This document shows, one piece after another, positions 1 through 10,300 of a stretch of 22,636 nucleotides of DNA. The first letter of the stretch is position 1, and every line of letters starts with the position of its first letter. The notes under the pieces were generated by a model. That model was not told where the DNA came from. It did not search any database and saw nothing but the letters and a program-made list of their open reading frames with translations. Source of the stretch: JBEKIK01 sp050013075 (GTDB lineage Bacteria > Planctomycetota > Planctomycetia > Pirellulales > Thermoguttaceae); NCBI GenBank assembly GCA_050013075.1, contig JBEKFZ010000068.1, forward strand, positions 1-22,636, given 5' to 3'. A program made the translations under genes and the position numbers.

Positions 1-308
1 TTAAAAAATGTTCAAGAGATGCTCAATAAACTTGCATGGCTCAAAAATTGGTTGACATCCACCCCTATGCTAAATCGCCTTCAAAAGCGTTTTGTATGGG
101 TGGCAAGCGGAAAAGTATCGCTTCTTCCACACAGCCCCCAAAAAAAACGCATAGCGCAAGCGGGAATTGTCTTCCCAGGCAGCCACCTGATTTTGAGGTA
201 AAAGTTTGAAAATAACGTCATGAAAATGTTTTTCAAAAGTCTTTCTCCGAAATGATGCCTCTTGACTTACAGCCCAAAGAAAGCAAACTAATTAAGAGGA
301 ACCATTAC
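1..308. other. Left-edge region without a convincing gene
   Basis: AT-rich sequence before the tRNA. One frame is open on the plus strand from the window edge to about position 201, but its translation has no recognisable motif and no start with a good ribosome binding site. An imperfect hairpin with CCACCC/GGGTGG arms lies at about 60-107. The only other thing of note is a possible tRNA promoter near 262-290. It could contain the tail of a gene lying outside the window, but I cannot support one. Confidence 0.4.
262..290 (+). promoter_or_regulatory. Candidate promoter of tRNA-Ser
   Basis: TTGACT at 262-267 matches the -35 consensus in five of six positions and is followed, after 17 bases, by a poor -10 candidate (AAACTA, 285-290). 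The start point would fall about 10 bases before the mature tRNA 5' end, a normal short leader. The -10 match is weak, so this is only a candidate. Confidence 0.3.
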
Positions 309-392
309 GGAGGGTAAGCGAATGGTTAGCGGTCACACTGGAAATGTGATGCCCCTTTCCTGGGGTTGCGGGTTCGAGTCCCGTGCCCTCCG
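309..392 (+). tRNA. tRNA-Ser (anticodon GGA)
   Basis: A complete class II tRNA can be folded by eye. The 7-bp acceptor stem is GGAGGGT (309-315) with GCCCTCC (385-391), ending in one G-T wobble, and the discriminator is G392. The anticodon stem CACA/TGTG encloses the loop CTGGAAA, giving anticodon GGA, which reads UCC/UCU serine codons. The long variable arm CCCC...GGGG is typical of serine tRNAs, and the T loop is TTCGAGT. The 3' CCA is not encoded, since CTG follows the discriminator, so it must be added after transcription. Confidence 0.97.
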
Positions 393-415
393 CTGATAAC
401 TCATTCTTCTCATCC

Positions 416-440
416 CGGCAACAAACGATATTTGATGCCG
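416..440. terminator. Possible bidirectional hairpin between convergent tRNA and DUF1559 gene
   Basis: CGGCAACAAA (416-425) pairs with TTTGATGCCG (431-440) around the 5-base loop CGATA. Nine of ten positions pair, with one A-A mismatch. It lies exactly between the plus-strand tRNA and the end of the minus-strand operon, where a shared terminator is expected. No clear T-tract follows on either strand, so its strength as an intrinsic terminator is doubtful. Confidence 0.35.
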
Positions 441-451
441 CCAACTACACA

Positions 452-1471
452 TCAGGGTGGTATAGAGACCATCTCGTTGCCCTCGCGGGTGGAAAGTGCC
501 TGCCAGGTCGTTAGATTGATGTCATCGGTGCAGAACCAGCCGGAGCCGTCGGCCATCAGGGTGTTTACGCCGCCGGGATGTCTGCTCCTGGCCGATCGCC
601 ATCCGTAACAGGAATAGAGCACCGAAATGTCGCCCACCACCAGCGCGGACACGCAATCGACATTCGCCGAATTCGGGCCCCAATGATGGTTGTAAAGCGT
701 GCAGCGGTACTCGCCGTTGGCCCAGGAAAATCCCCGCAGGTCGGTAAAATTCCACATTCTGGCTTGTTGGCAGGCGGTGTCAGTCAAGGGAACGGCATTG
801 ACAAAGGCGTATGTGGTGCGTGGATCGACTCGCGACGCATCGAACAGCGGCGCAGGTCCGTCGCCTAAAAGACTTTCGCTCATGGCGACCGTATGACTCA
901 GTCCGTCGCTGATTTGTGACGGGCTCATTTCCGAATTGACGTAAAAAATGCCGTCTGCCTGAAGCGGCGTTCCTCCCCCTACCCCGGACCCGGTGCAGGT
1001 CGCGTAATTCACGGGCCCGAAACCGGACGCCACCGCTTTTTGCCCGTCGGAAGGGCATAGAAAAAGCGGAATGATTTGGGCTACTCCGGGCCGATTGGCC
1101 GGCGTGATTTTCAGGTCTGCGCCATAAAGCGGCTGCGTAAGATCCAATAAACTGTATGCCGTCGTTTCTTCCAGATAGGGCATCAAGTGGACCAGTGCGG
1201 ACCAACGGTAAAAACAATACGGGGTCGAGGGGGTTTTAGCATAAGCGTGCGATTCGGCGCCCGAGGGGAAATGCTTATTCGTATTCTCGTAGTTGTGCAA
1301 GGCGATTCCGAATTGTTTGAGGTTGTTCTGGCAAGACATGCGCCGAGCGGTTTCCCGCGATCTCTGGATGGCTGGCAGCAACAGCGCGGCCAGAATGCCG
1401 ATTATGGCAATCACCACCAGAAGCTCGACTATGGTAAAGCCAAGTCGGCGGAGTATAACTCGATCAATCAC
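452..1471 (-). CDS. DUF1559 pseudopilin-like secreted protein
   Basis: A 339-residue protein of the DUF1559 (SBP_bac_10-type) family, which is greatly expanded in planctomycetes. The N-terminus has a type IV prepilin/type II pseudopilin signal: residues GFTIVELLVVIAIIGILAAL, with cleavage expected after Gly11 and Glu at +5 of the mature protein, followed by the usual 'RRMSCQNNLKQFGIALHNYE' segment. The C-terminal 'SRHPGGVNTLMADGSGWF' block is the family hallmark. An upstream ATG at 1513 would add 14 residues, but I chose the GTG at 1471: it has a GGAGG eight bases upstream and overlaps the stop of the preceding gene as GTGA. The protein should be inserted by the pilus/T2SS machinery and be exposed on or outside the membrane. 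Its precise role is unknown; members are thought to be minor pilins or surface proteins. Confidence 0.93.
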   Translation of the reverse strand: MIDRVILRRLGFTIVELLVVIAIIGILAALLLPAIQRSRETARRMSCQNNLKQFGIALHNYENTNKHFPSGAESHAYAKTPSTPYCFYRWSALVHLMPYLEETTAYSLLDLTQPLYGADLKITPANRPGVAQIIPLFLCPSDGQKAVASGFGPVNYATCTGSGVGGGTPLQADGIFYVNSEMSPSQISDGLSHTVAMSESLLGDGPAPLFDASRVDPRTTYAFVNAVPLTDTACQQARMWNFTDLRGFSWANGEYRCTLYNHHWGPNSANVDCVSALVVGDISVLYSCYGWRSARSRHPGGVNTLMADGSGWFCTDDINLTTWQALSTREGNEMVSIPP

Positions 1472-3012
1472 GTCTTGCGCCTCCGCGACAGGAAGACAAG
1501 CGGAGCCAGCCATCCGGCCGTTGCCAGCAGCGCCATCGCGCCCGGCTCGGGCACGGCCTTCAGATCGGCGTCGGCGGTCGCTCCGCCGGAGATCGTTCCT
1601 GAGCCGATGGTCAACGTATCGGCGACGATGCTTTGCGCCAAAAGTTCGGAGTTCTCGCCCTCGACGATAATCGTAGGCGAGTCGGTCAACGGCCCGGCAA
1701 TATCGAGTGTGCCGGCAGTCACAATGGTTGAACCGGTGTATTTAACACCTCCCACAAGGCTGAGCGTGCCTGAGCCTTTTTTTGTCAGCGAGCCGTCGCC
1801 GCTGATCAGGCCGCCGACGGTGATATTGTGATCGCCGGTATCGAACGAGCCTCCGCCAAGCACCAGTTCCATGTCCAGGTCGATCTCCTGGTCGTTATCG
1901 CTTTGATTAATGACCGGTCCGCCTAGTTTGATGGTATTTCCTTGGAGCTTGAAGGATGGGGCGCCGGCGATGAAGGTAATCCCGTTGAATTGCGTGCCGG
2001 AATCAAAATCGTTGTTGTTTGTCGCGTGTCCGCCGGTTCCGATCGAGCCGAAGCGAACGTCGCCCTGGTAGACCGGTGGGGTGCCGTGCCAATTTGCGGA
2101 GTTTTTCCAGCCGGTGCCCGACGCGCCGCCCGTCCAAAGCGCGGGTTCAATCGCCAAGGCGGTCGGCTCGACAATGGTACTGATAAAGCTTGTGTTAATG
2201 GCGGCGCCGGTGGTTGAATTATATTTGCCGATATAACCGTTCGAGTTCGAGTCGCCCATGCTCGACACGAGAATATTTCCGTCTGGATCGATAATAATGT
2301 CGCAAGGAAAATAGAGCCCGCCGGAGTTTGATATCAAGTCGCCGACCGCTGTTCCGCTGCTGTTGAATTGATAGACGTTGAATGTCATCATCCCGACCAC
2401 GTCCAAGTTTCCGCTGGAATCGAACGCCAGGCCGCTTGCGCCTAAAAACGAGCCTGATAGGGGAGTAAAAACGCCGGTGGACGAATTATATTTATATACA
2501 GTTCCATTGCTAAAACTGAAACTGCTCACGTATAAAGAACCGTCCGACCCAAGCGCCATATTGGCCAGGCCGGAGGCTCCGGAGACGTTCAACACGCCGA
2601 TTTGCGCGCCGGTTGCGGCATTGTATTCAATAATCCGATAGCCCGTGAAGTCTGTGGTGAACTCGCTGGCGTAAAGAGTGTTGTTGGACTTGTCGTAAAG
2701 CACGCCTCCCAGACCGTTCAGTCCGGTGTTGATAGTACTCAGGCAATTACCGGTCAGCCAGTCATAGCGATAAACGGTCCCTGAGCTTTGGCTAACCACG
2801 TACATATCGGTTCCGGATCCGAAGGCCATCGCGGAAGTGCTATCCGAAGTCGTTGCCAAGACCCCGCGATAGCTGCCGTCGAGGTTGTATTCGTAAATCT
2901 TGTTGGTCCCATAGTCGGCCACCAGCAATTGCCCGGCGGCAGTGATCGGGTAAAAAACAATCCACGAAATCCCAATCAATATCCAGGAGCAATATAATTG
3001 TGAACGATACAT
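1468..3012 (-). CDS. Secreted NHL-type beta-propeller protein with PEP-CTERM tail
   Basis: A 514-residue protein starting at ATG 3012 after an AGGA box. An in-frame ATG further upstream, at 3135, would place about 40 non-signal residues before the signal peptide and lies upstream of the promoter, so it is rejected. Residues 1-27 are a signal peptide ending ITAAG. Residues about 28-290 are repeated 'LLVADYGTNKIYEYNLDG'-like blades, as in NHL/SMP-30 propellers. Residues about 290-480 contain 'LWTGGASGTGWKNSANW' and an autotransporter-associated beta-strand repeat ('GSGTLSLVGG...GSTIVTAGTLDIAG'). The C-terminus is a PEP-CTERM sorting signal: VPEP, one hydrophobic helix, then SRRRKT. The family tail is processed by an exosortase, not encoded here. 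It is the first gene of a two-gene operon, coupled to DUF1559 by GTGA. The propeller's ligand cannot be told from sequence. Confidence 0.9.
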   Translation of the reverse strand: MYRSQLYCSWILIGISWIVFYPITAAGQLLVADYGTNKIYEYNLDGSYRGVLATTSDSTSAMAFGSGTDMYVVSQSSGTVYRYDWLTGNCLSTINTGLNGLGGVLYDKSNNTLYASEFTTDFTGYRIIEYNAATGAQIGVLNVSGASGLANMALGSDGSLYVSSFSFSNGTVYKYNSSTGVFTPLSGSFLGASGLAFDSSGNLDVVGMMTFNVYQFNSSGTAVGDLISNSGGLYFPCDIIIDPDGNILVSSMGDSNSNGYIGKYNSTTGAAINTSFISTIVEPTALAIEPALWTGGASGTGWKNSANWHGTPPVYQGDVRFGSIGTGGHATNNNDFDSGTQFNGITFIAGAPSFKLQGNTIKLGGPVINQSDNDQEIDLDMELVLGGGSFDTGDHNITVGGLISGDGSLTKKGSGTLSLVGGVKYTGSTIVTAGTLDIAGPLTDSPTIIVEGENSELLAQSIVADTLTIGSGTISGGATADADLKAVPEPGAMALLATAGWLAPLVFLSRRRKT

Positions 3013-3091
3013 ACGGCGATCCTTTCTAAACGGTGTTTTGCAAATCTGTGGGCACTTTCCGTATAAAAAAATCTCCAATAAAACTGGTTTC

Positions 3092-3120
3092 ATCATATTC
3101 CCCGACGAAACAACTGTAAA
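3092..3120 (-). promoter_or_regulatory. Sigma70-like promoter of the PEP-CTERM/DUF1559 operon
   Basis: On the minus strand, TTTACA (3120-3115) and TATGAT (3097-3092) are separated by exactly 17 bases. Each box matches the consensus in five of six positions. The -35 box starts only 6 bases past the stop of the upstream radical SAM gene, and the predicted start near 3085 gives a leader of about 70 bases before the ATG at 3012. This argues that the operon is transcribed independently of the upstream gene. Confidence 0.6.
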
Positions 3121-3125
3121 GCGGC

Positions 3126-3995
3126 TTAAAAGCACTCCGTAAGGCGATCCGTTAAAGAAAATCGCTCGGCTGTAAGTGCGACATTGTTGCGGAATCGTGC
3201 AAGGTACTCCGCACGGATCTTGGGATTGAACAAGATTTTGGAGTAGCGCTGCCGCAACTCGGGAAAGCAGTCGCGCAGCAGGCCCGCCACCGAGGGCCAG
3301 ACTCGGGGCCTGGGATTGAGCGCGTCCACCAGTATCGAATCGACTCGCAAATCGGCCGCGCGTCGAAACATTAGATCGAGCGAAGCCGGGCCGTCGGATA
3401 GGAAAGGCAGCAAAGGGGCGAACATTATGGTGGTTTTCAGCCCCGCCTTTCGGGCCGCTTCGATGACTTGCAATCGTTCATCCGCGCTTGCGGATCGAGG
3501 TTCCCATAGTTTACGCAGTCGCTCATCGAGCGTCGCTATCGACACGCCGATGTTTACATCACGGCCGGAAAATATGTCCAGATCGCGCGTCACCAGGGCG
3601 CTTTTTGTCAGCAGGTTCACTTGGAAGCCGAATTCCAAGAGCAACTCGCAACAGCGGCGGGTCAAGCGATATTCGGCCTCGATGGGCTGCCAGGCGTCGC
3701 ACGCGCTGCTGATAAACACCGCGCCCGGCTTCGATCTGCGCAACTGACGCTTGAGAACCTCGACGGCATTGATCTTCACGTCCACGAACCTGCCCCAAGG
3801 TTCGTCGTGTGGATGGAACCTCTCCATAAATCGGGCGTAGCAATAAACGCAGCCGTGCGCGCAGCCCGTGTAGCAGTTCAGCGAATAATCGCTTATCGAA
3901 CTTTTGTTCAAAATCGTCTTGCACACGGTTTCGCGCACAACGACTTGCGGACGATCTTCACACCGGGCAATCGACGGATCAGGACTTGAAAACAT
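3126..3995 (-). CDS. SPL-family radical SAM protein
   Basis: A 289-residue protein related to spore photoproduct lyase-like radical SAM proteins (the Rv2578c/SplB-like group). The [4Fe-4S]-binding CxxxCxxC motif is Cys45, Cys49 and Cys52 in 'CYTGCAHGCVYCYARFM', with the aromatic residue before the last cysteine that is usual for the superfamily. The following text ('AVFISSACDAWQPIEAEYRLTRRCCELL', 'NLLTKSALVTRDLDIF', 'TLDERLRKLWEPRSAS') is strongly conserved in this group. These cytosolic enzymes cleave S-adenosylmethionine to make a 5'-deoxyadenosyl radical; the substrate of most members, including this one, is unknown. DNA repair of spore photoproduct should not be assumed, since the organism is unlikely to sporulate. 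The ATG at 3995 has only a distant AGGA box, so the start is less certain than the family call. Confidence 0.88.
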   Translation of the reverse strand: MFSSPDPSIARCEDRPQVVVRETVCKTILNKSSISDYSLNCYTGCAHGCVYCYARFMERFHPHDEPWGRFVDVKINAVEVLKRQLRRSKPGAVFISSACDAWQPIEAEYRLTRRCCELLLEFGFQVNLLTKSALVTRDLDIFSGRDVNIGVSIATLDERLRKLWEPRSASADERLQVIEAARKAGLKTTIMFAPLLPFLSDGPASLDLMFRRAADLRVDSILVDALNPRPRVWPSVAGLLRDCFPELRQRYSKILFNPKIRAEYLARFRNNVALTAERFSLTDRLTECF

Positions 3996-4201
3996 ATATG
4001 CTAACCGAATCCTAAATACAATGGCTACATTTTTTTAACAGACCGGGCATAGGATTCTTTAGATCGCAGGAGATCGGCGATCTTGCCGATACACTCGACA
4101 GAGTCATTGGCCCACATCCTCTGTGATTGTTTTTTTCAATGAAAGGTCGCTCATGGCTCTTTCTTGGAAAAAGCTAGGAGGTAATTGTTTTCATTTTACT
4201 T

Positions 4202-4293
4202 AAAACATGTAAATAATGTTGCAATTATGCATGTTTTCGATTAACATAATTTAATAGATGAATGTAATAAAGTAGGCAAATTATGTAAATAAT
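4202..4293. repeat. Inverted and direct repeats upstream of the giant lyase gene
   Basis: AAAACATG (4202-4209) and CATGTTTT (4230-4237) form a perfect 8-bp inverted repeat around 20 bases. ATGTAAATAAT occurs at 4207-4217 and again at 4283-4293, 76 bases apart. The inverted repeat overlaps the -35 box and spacer of the candidate promoter, as an operator could. In such AT-rich DNA, repeats this short can also arise by chance. Confidence 0.35.
4219..4247 (+). promoter_or_regulatory. Candidate promoter of the giant lyase operon
   Basis: TTGCAA (4219-4224) and TAACAT (4242-4247) are spaced by 17 bases. Each matches the consensus in four of six positions. It would give a leader of about 140 bases before the ATG at 4394. 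Other AT-rich hexamers nearby could serve as well, so this is tentative. Confidence 0.3.
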
Positions 4294-4393
4294 TATCGTT
4301 AACGAAGGATAAGTGACGGCATTAGGCAAGGATAAGCGCAGTCATCTCGCGCCCAGCCTTTTGCCGCAGCGCTCAACGCACGGGAAGGAAATC

Positions 4394-7300
4394 ATGTTTC
4401 CTTATTTTGGAAAACATCAAGGATTGAAACCAGAAGCATCCTCCCGGGGAAAAAGGAAATCTTCTTTTGCGTCTCGCAACCGCGATAAACGGCTGAAGTT
4501 CGAAACGCTTGAACACCGCTGGATGCTGAGTGCTACAGTGGCTAACCAAATGGAGTATCTGGACCGGGGCATAGTGGCTATCAGCGAGGGTGCAGGGGCC
4601 GTTTATGTGGGCTGGCGTCTGCTGGGGACCGATCCGAGCAACATTAGTTTTAATCTTTACCGCTCCACAGGCGGCGGTACGGCGGTGAAACTCAACAGCA
4701 CGGTAATTACCGCAACCACCGATTACGTCGATACCGGCGTCAATACTGCGCTGAGCAACTCATATTTCGTTAAACCGGTTATCAGCGGAGTGGAACAGGC
4801 CCCCAGCGAATCGTACACCTTGGGTGCGAATTGTTCCGCCCAGCAGTATTTGGGAGTTCCTTTGCAGATTCCCGCCGGCGTCACCACGCCCGACGGAGTA
4901 ACTTGCACCTACAGCGCCAACGATTGCACCGTGGCCGATCTGGACGGCGACGGGCAATATGAAATCATCGTCAAATGGGACCCCTCCAACTCGCAGGACA
5001 ACGCGAATTCAGGCTATACGGGCAACGTGTACGTGGACGCCTATAAATTGGACGGCACGCGGCTGTGGCGCATCGACTTGGGCAAAAACATTCGCGCTGG
5101 AGCACACTACACGCAAATCATCGCTTACGATCTGGACGGCGACGGCTGCGCCGAAGTGGCCATGAAAACCGCCCCTTACACAGTGGATGGACAAGGCAAT
5201 TACGTGCTCATGCCCGGCGACTCATTGGCCGATTATCGCAATTCCAGTGGGTACATTCTTTCCGGGCCGGAATATCTGACTATCTTCAACGGACGGACCG
5301 GCGCGGCCATGGTCACCACCAATTACTACCCGGCCAGGGGCACCGTATCCAGTTGGGGCGACACCTACGGCAACCGCTGCGATCGGTATCTGGCCGCAGT
5401 GGCATACCTGGACGGCGTGCGACCAAGCCTGATTGAATGTCGCGGATATTACGGCCCAAAAAGCGGCATTTCCACGGCAAAGAACTATATTGTGGCATGG
5501 AATTACCGCAACGGAACGCTTACCCGCGTCTGGACCTTTGAAGCCGCCGTGGGCCAGGACGGCAATATCAACAGCAGTTACGTCGGCCAGGGAGATCACA
5601 GTCTCACCATCGCTGATGTCGACGGCGACGGCAAGGATGAGATCGTCTACGGCTCCTGTGTCATCGATGATAATGGAACCGGCCTTTATTCCACGGGTCT
5701 TGGCCACGGCGATGCTATACACGTCGGCGTTTTTGACCCAACCCGGACGGGCCTGGAATCCTGGCAGATCCATGAAACCCCAAATTCCACGGACGGCTAT
5801 GAACTTCACGACGCCGCCACCGGGGCGATCATCTGGGGGGGGGGTACGACAACCGACGACGGACGCGGATGTTGCGACAACATCCTTGCAGGCACGGTCG
5901 GCGCACAGATGTGGTCCGCCGCCACCAATTATCTTTACGACGCCTCTGGAAACGTACTTGGGACCAAGCCCAGTTCCGATAATTTCCTGGTCTGGTGGGA
6001 CGGCGATACTAGCCGCGAATTGGAGGACGGCACAAGCATAACAAAATACTCCTTAAGCGGCACAACCACGCTGCTTACCGCCACCGGCTGCTCGTCAAAT
6101 AACGGTACGAAAAGCACTCCTTGTCTGGTGGCCGACATCCTCGGCGACTGGCGCGAAGAGGTGATTTGGCGCACCACCGACAGTTCGGAACTCCGCATCT
6201 ACACTACCACCGATCCGTCTACCACGCGAATTTACACCTTGATGGACGACCTGCAGTACCGGGAGTCGATCGCCTGGCAGAACGTGGCATACAATCAGCC
6301 GCCTCATACCAGTTTTTACCTCGGCTATGGAATGTCGACCCCGCCCACGCCGAACATCTATGTTGTATCCAGCGGCCTTGTGCCGCCGGCCGCCCCCGCC
6401 GGTTTGGCGGTGACGGTTGCTTCGTCGAGTGAAATCGATATGTCCTGGACCGCCAGTTCGGGCGCCACGAGTTACAGGGTCAAGCGATCAGACAACAGCG
6501 GCGGAACTTTTTACACCATCGCCACCGGCGTTACCGGTCTCAGCTACGCTGATACCACCGTGGCCAGCGGCGGGACTTATTATTACGTCGTTTCAGCCGT
6601 AAGCTCATCGGGCGGGAGCGCCAACTCGGTCCAAGCCGGCGCATCCATTCCTCTTATCAGCCCTTGGGTTTCGCAGGACATCGGTTCGGTCGGCGTTGTC
6701 GGCCGCACCACGTACTTAAGCGGCATTTTCACTGTCACTGGTTCCAATGCCAACTCGCCCGACGGGCTCCAATTCGCCACGCAGGGACTCATCAACGACT
6801 CGACGCTTATTTGCAAGGTGATTTCCCAGGACTCATCGACCGGATCGAGCGGATTGATGATCCGCAAATCGTCTTCCACCACCTCGGCTTATGCCAGTAT
6901 CGTCGTGGCCGCCGATACAAATAAGCACATTTTCTTCTATTACCGCTCAAGCGATGGTGGATCCGTAAAATATGGCTACACATACTATACGGCTTTGCCG
7001 ATCTGGTTGAAACTGGTTCGCTCGGGCAGCAGCTTTTCCGGCTACTATAGCACGGACGGCACGACTTGGACTCAGGTTGGCTCGACACAGACGATCAGCA
7101 TGAACACCTTGACCCTTGGAGGTCTGGCGGTCTGCTCCGATGGCACGTACTTATCGAGCACCACGGAGTTCTCCAATGTCTCGATCACCAGCGCCAATAC
7201 AGCGCCCACGGTATCCACGGCCGCGAAGGCCTCGCCAAGCACGGTGACCGGCACAACGTCTACTCTCAGCGTTGTGGGGACCGACGACGGCGGGGAATCG

Positions 7301-10300
7301 AACTTGAAATACACCTGGGCCACGACCGGCACTCCGCCCGCCCCAGTGACCTTCACCGTCAACGGCTCTGTCAACGGCACGAACGCTGCCAAGAACGCCA
7401 CGGCCACGTTCACCAAGTCCGGCACATATTATTTTCAAGTCACGATCATGGACTCCGGCGGTTTGACGGTCACCAGCAGCGTAAGCGTGACCGTTAATCA
7501 GACGGTTACCACCATTAGCGTGTCGCCTTCCACGGCGAGCATTTATGGAGGAACCACCCAACAGTTCACCGCCACGGCCTACGACCAGTTCGGTTATGTC
7601 CTTTCCACGCAGCCCACGTTTAGCTGGTCGGCCACGGCCGGCACGATCACCTCCGCCGGCCTGTATACCGCGCCGATGAGCAAAACGACGGCCACGGTCA
7701 CTGCCGCGAGCGCCGGCAAGAGCGGCACGGCGTCGGTAAGCGTCAGCCTGCTGGCCACCATTGCGGGCCGGATGGTATTTTACAACAACTCGAAATTCGA
7801 CGCCGTTTCGGACGACAACGCCATTGCCACGGATAAAACGGCCCTTTTGCCCGGTCAGCCGGCCGCCTTTGCCAACTACACCAGTTACAGCCTGGGCATC
7901 AACGGGATAATGATCGATATTAAAAACCTGGCCAACCCCACAGGTTTAAACGCCACCGATTTCCAATTCAAAATGGGCAACGACGACAATCCGGATGGCT
8001 TAGGCTGGACCTTGGCGCCGGCGCCGATCAGTATTACCGTGCGTCAAGGTGCGGGAAGTAACGGTTCGGACCGGGTGGTTATCATCTGGGACGAGGAAAC
8101 CGGCAACTCCATTAAAAACAAGTGGCTGCAAGTGACGGTCAAGGCGAATACCAACACCGGGCTTTCGGCGGCCGACGTGTTTTACTTCGGTAACGCCGTG
8201 GGTGAGTCGGACGACAATTCGGCCAACGCCGTGGTGGACGGGCAAGACGAAATCAACTCCCGCACTCACAAAACCGGTTTCTCGGCGGCCGCGATCACGA
8301 ATCTTTACGATTACAACCGCGACGGAAAAGTCAACGCCACCGACGACCTGATCGCCCGGCACAATCGGACCGACGGCGCGGGCGCCGATCCCCTGCAATT
8401 GATCGCGGCGCCGGCGACGGCATCGGCTTCGGCGGAGATTGTGGAGGAGGAATCGATGGCCAGTGCTACGATGTCAACGGTGCTGGATGAGAGCACAACC
8501 GCGCAGTCGGTGACGGCGTCGATGGAGATTACGGAGGCGTTGTCGGCGGACCAGACTGAAACCTCCCAGGCCGATACCTCCCAGACTGATACGTCCCAGA
8601 CGGAAACGACGGATGCTGATACAACCGAAACTTTGTTGACTACGGTGTCCGAGACCGTTGCGGCGGATTCGCAAACGGCCGCTGTGTCGGACGATAGCGC
8701 ATCGGCTGTCGCGGCCGATTCACAATCGACGTCATCGGCCGCGGATACAGTTACCGTGCAAACGGTTTCCGAGACCGAGGATGCCACCGCGGCATTGGCC
8801 GCGTCGGCTACGATAACCGATGTAACGACTTCGCAGAGCGAAACCGCGTCGACCGCAACCAGTTCGAGTTCCACGTTGCGGCAAATGGAAAACCTCGATC
8901 GCGGCGTGGTGGCGGTTCGATCGACGACCACGCAGGTTTTTATTAGTTGGCGGTTGCTGGCCCTCGATCCGTCGAACATCGCCTTCAACCTCTATCGCTC
9001 CGCCAACGGCGGCGCGGCGGTTAAGCTCAACAGTTCGCCCCTTACCGGCGGCACCGACTATACCGACACAACTGCCGACCTTACACAGTCGAATACATAT
9101 TATGTTCGGCCGGTCATCGGCGGCGTGGAACAAGATCCCAGCGAATCGTACACCCTAGCCGCCAATGCCGTGGCGGAGCCGTGTGTGACCGTTCCGCTGC
9201 GGATCCCTGACAGCGGTTACACGACCAAGTATGTCTGGGTCGGCGATCTCGACGGCGACGGCGAGTATGACTATGTAATTGACCGTCTTGCCCCGACGGA
9301 TCCGAATAATAGTGATCTTGGGCTAGGTCCCCAATACATCGAAGCCTACAAGAGCGACGGCACCTTCCTGTGGTCGGTGAACCTTGGCCCCAACAGTTTG
9401 AACATCTACAATATTCAACCCGGCTCCTCGACGATCGACGAGGGAATGTGGGACGGCGTGACGGTCTACGACCTGGACGGAGACGGCCGGGCGGAAGTCA
9501 TCATCAAGAGCGCAAACGGCGTCACATTTGGCAATGGCGCCGTCCTGAGCGACAGCAACAACAATCACCAATATATTTCAGTGCTCGATGGGTTGACCGG
9601 CGCCGAGCGGGCACGGATACAAATTCCTACGGATTATATCGCCCGGGGTCAGATGGGCGCGCAATTTGCCATCGCTTATCTCAACGGATCAACTCCCAGC
9701 CTAGTGGCCATGATGAAAAATAGGAACGCCGACAAATCCTTCAACCTCATGATATGCGCCTGGGACTTTAACGGCACTTCGCTTTCTCAAAGGTGGAAGT
9801 GGCTGCGGGGCAGTCAGGATTGCGCCGACGGCCATCAAATGCGCATAGCGGACGTCGACGGCGACGGTAAGGATGAAATATGTGAAATAGGATTTTGTCT
9901 TAATAGCGACGGCACGCTGCGCTATTCCCTGGCCAGCCAAGGTATAGAACACGGCGACCGCTTCTACGTTGGCAAATTCGATCCCAACAGTTCCGACCTG
10001 CAAGGCTACGGCATTCAGCAGGACAACGTCGACGGCATTCTCGAGTACTATTACGATGCAAGCACCGGCGTTATCCTCTGGGAACACACCACCACTCCTC
10101 CGGCCGGAGACGTGGGCCGCGGCATGGTCGGAGACATCGATCCTAATTACCCCGGCTACGAAGTCTGGTCGTTCAGCGGCCTTTACAACGGGCCGACAAA
10201 CACCGAAATCTCCACGTCCACTCCATATCCCTGTCAGACTTTTTGGTGGGATGGCGACCTGTTGACCGATAACCTTAACGATGGGAAATTTGAAAAGTGG

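Larger units (their letters stand above)
3996..4393. other. AT-rich divergent regulatory region
   Basis: About 400 bases between the divergent radical SAM gene and giant lyase gene, markedly more AT-rich than the coding DNA on either side. It holds no convincing gene. The part at about 4180-4300 carries an 8-bp inverted repeat, a direct repeat and a candidate promoter, listed separately. An in-frame GTG at 4313 could extend the giant protein by 27 residues, but its Shine-Dalgarno spacing is poor. Confidence 0.5.

Noticed and set aside
19..201. Open frame at the left edge that could be a gene tail
   Set aside because: No recognisable motif, no good ribosome binding site for the internal ATG, and the composition is ordinary; an open frame of this size occurs by chance.
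4313..4393. GTG start that would lengthen the giant lyase by 27 residues
   Set aside because: The purine box lies only about three bases from the GTG, while the ATG at 4394 has GGAAGG at ideal spacing and places the export motif nearer the N-terminus.
5222..5809. Long minus-strand open frame inside the giant lyase gene (and similar ones at 8311-8988 and 9701-10621)
   Set aside because: These are shadows of a strongly coding plus strand with many GGC/GCC codons; their translations show no domain, and the plus-strand PL11 match is clear.
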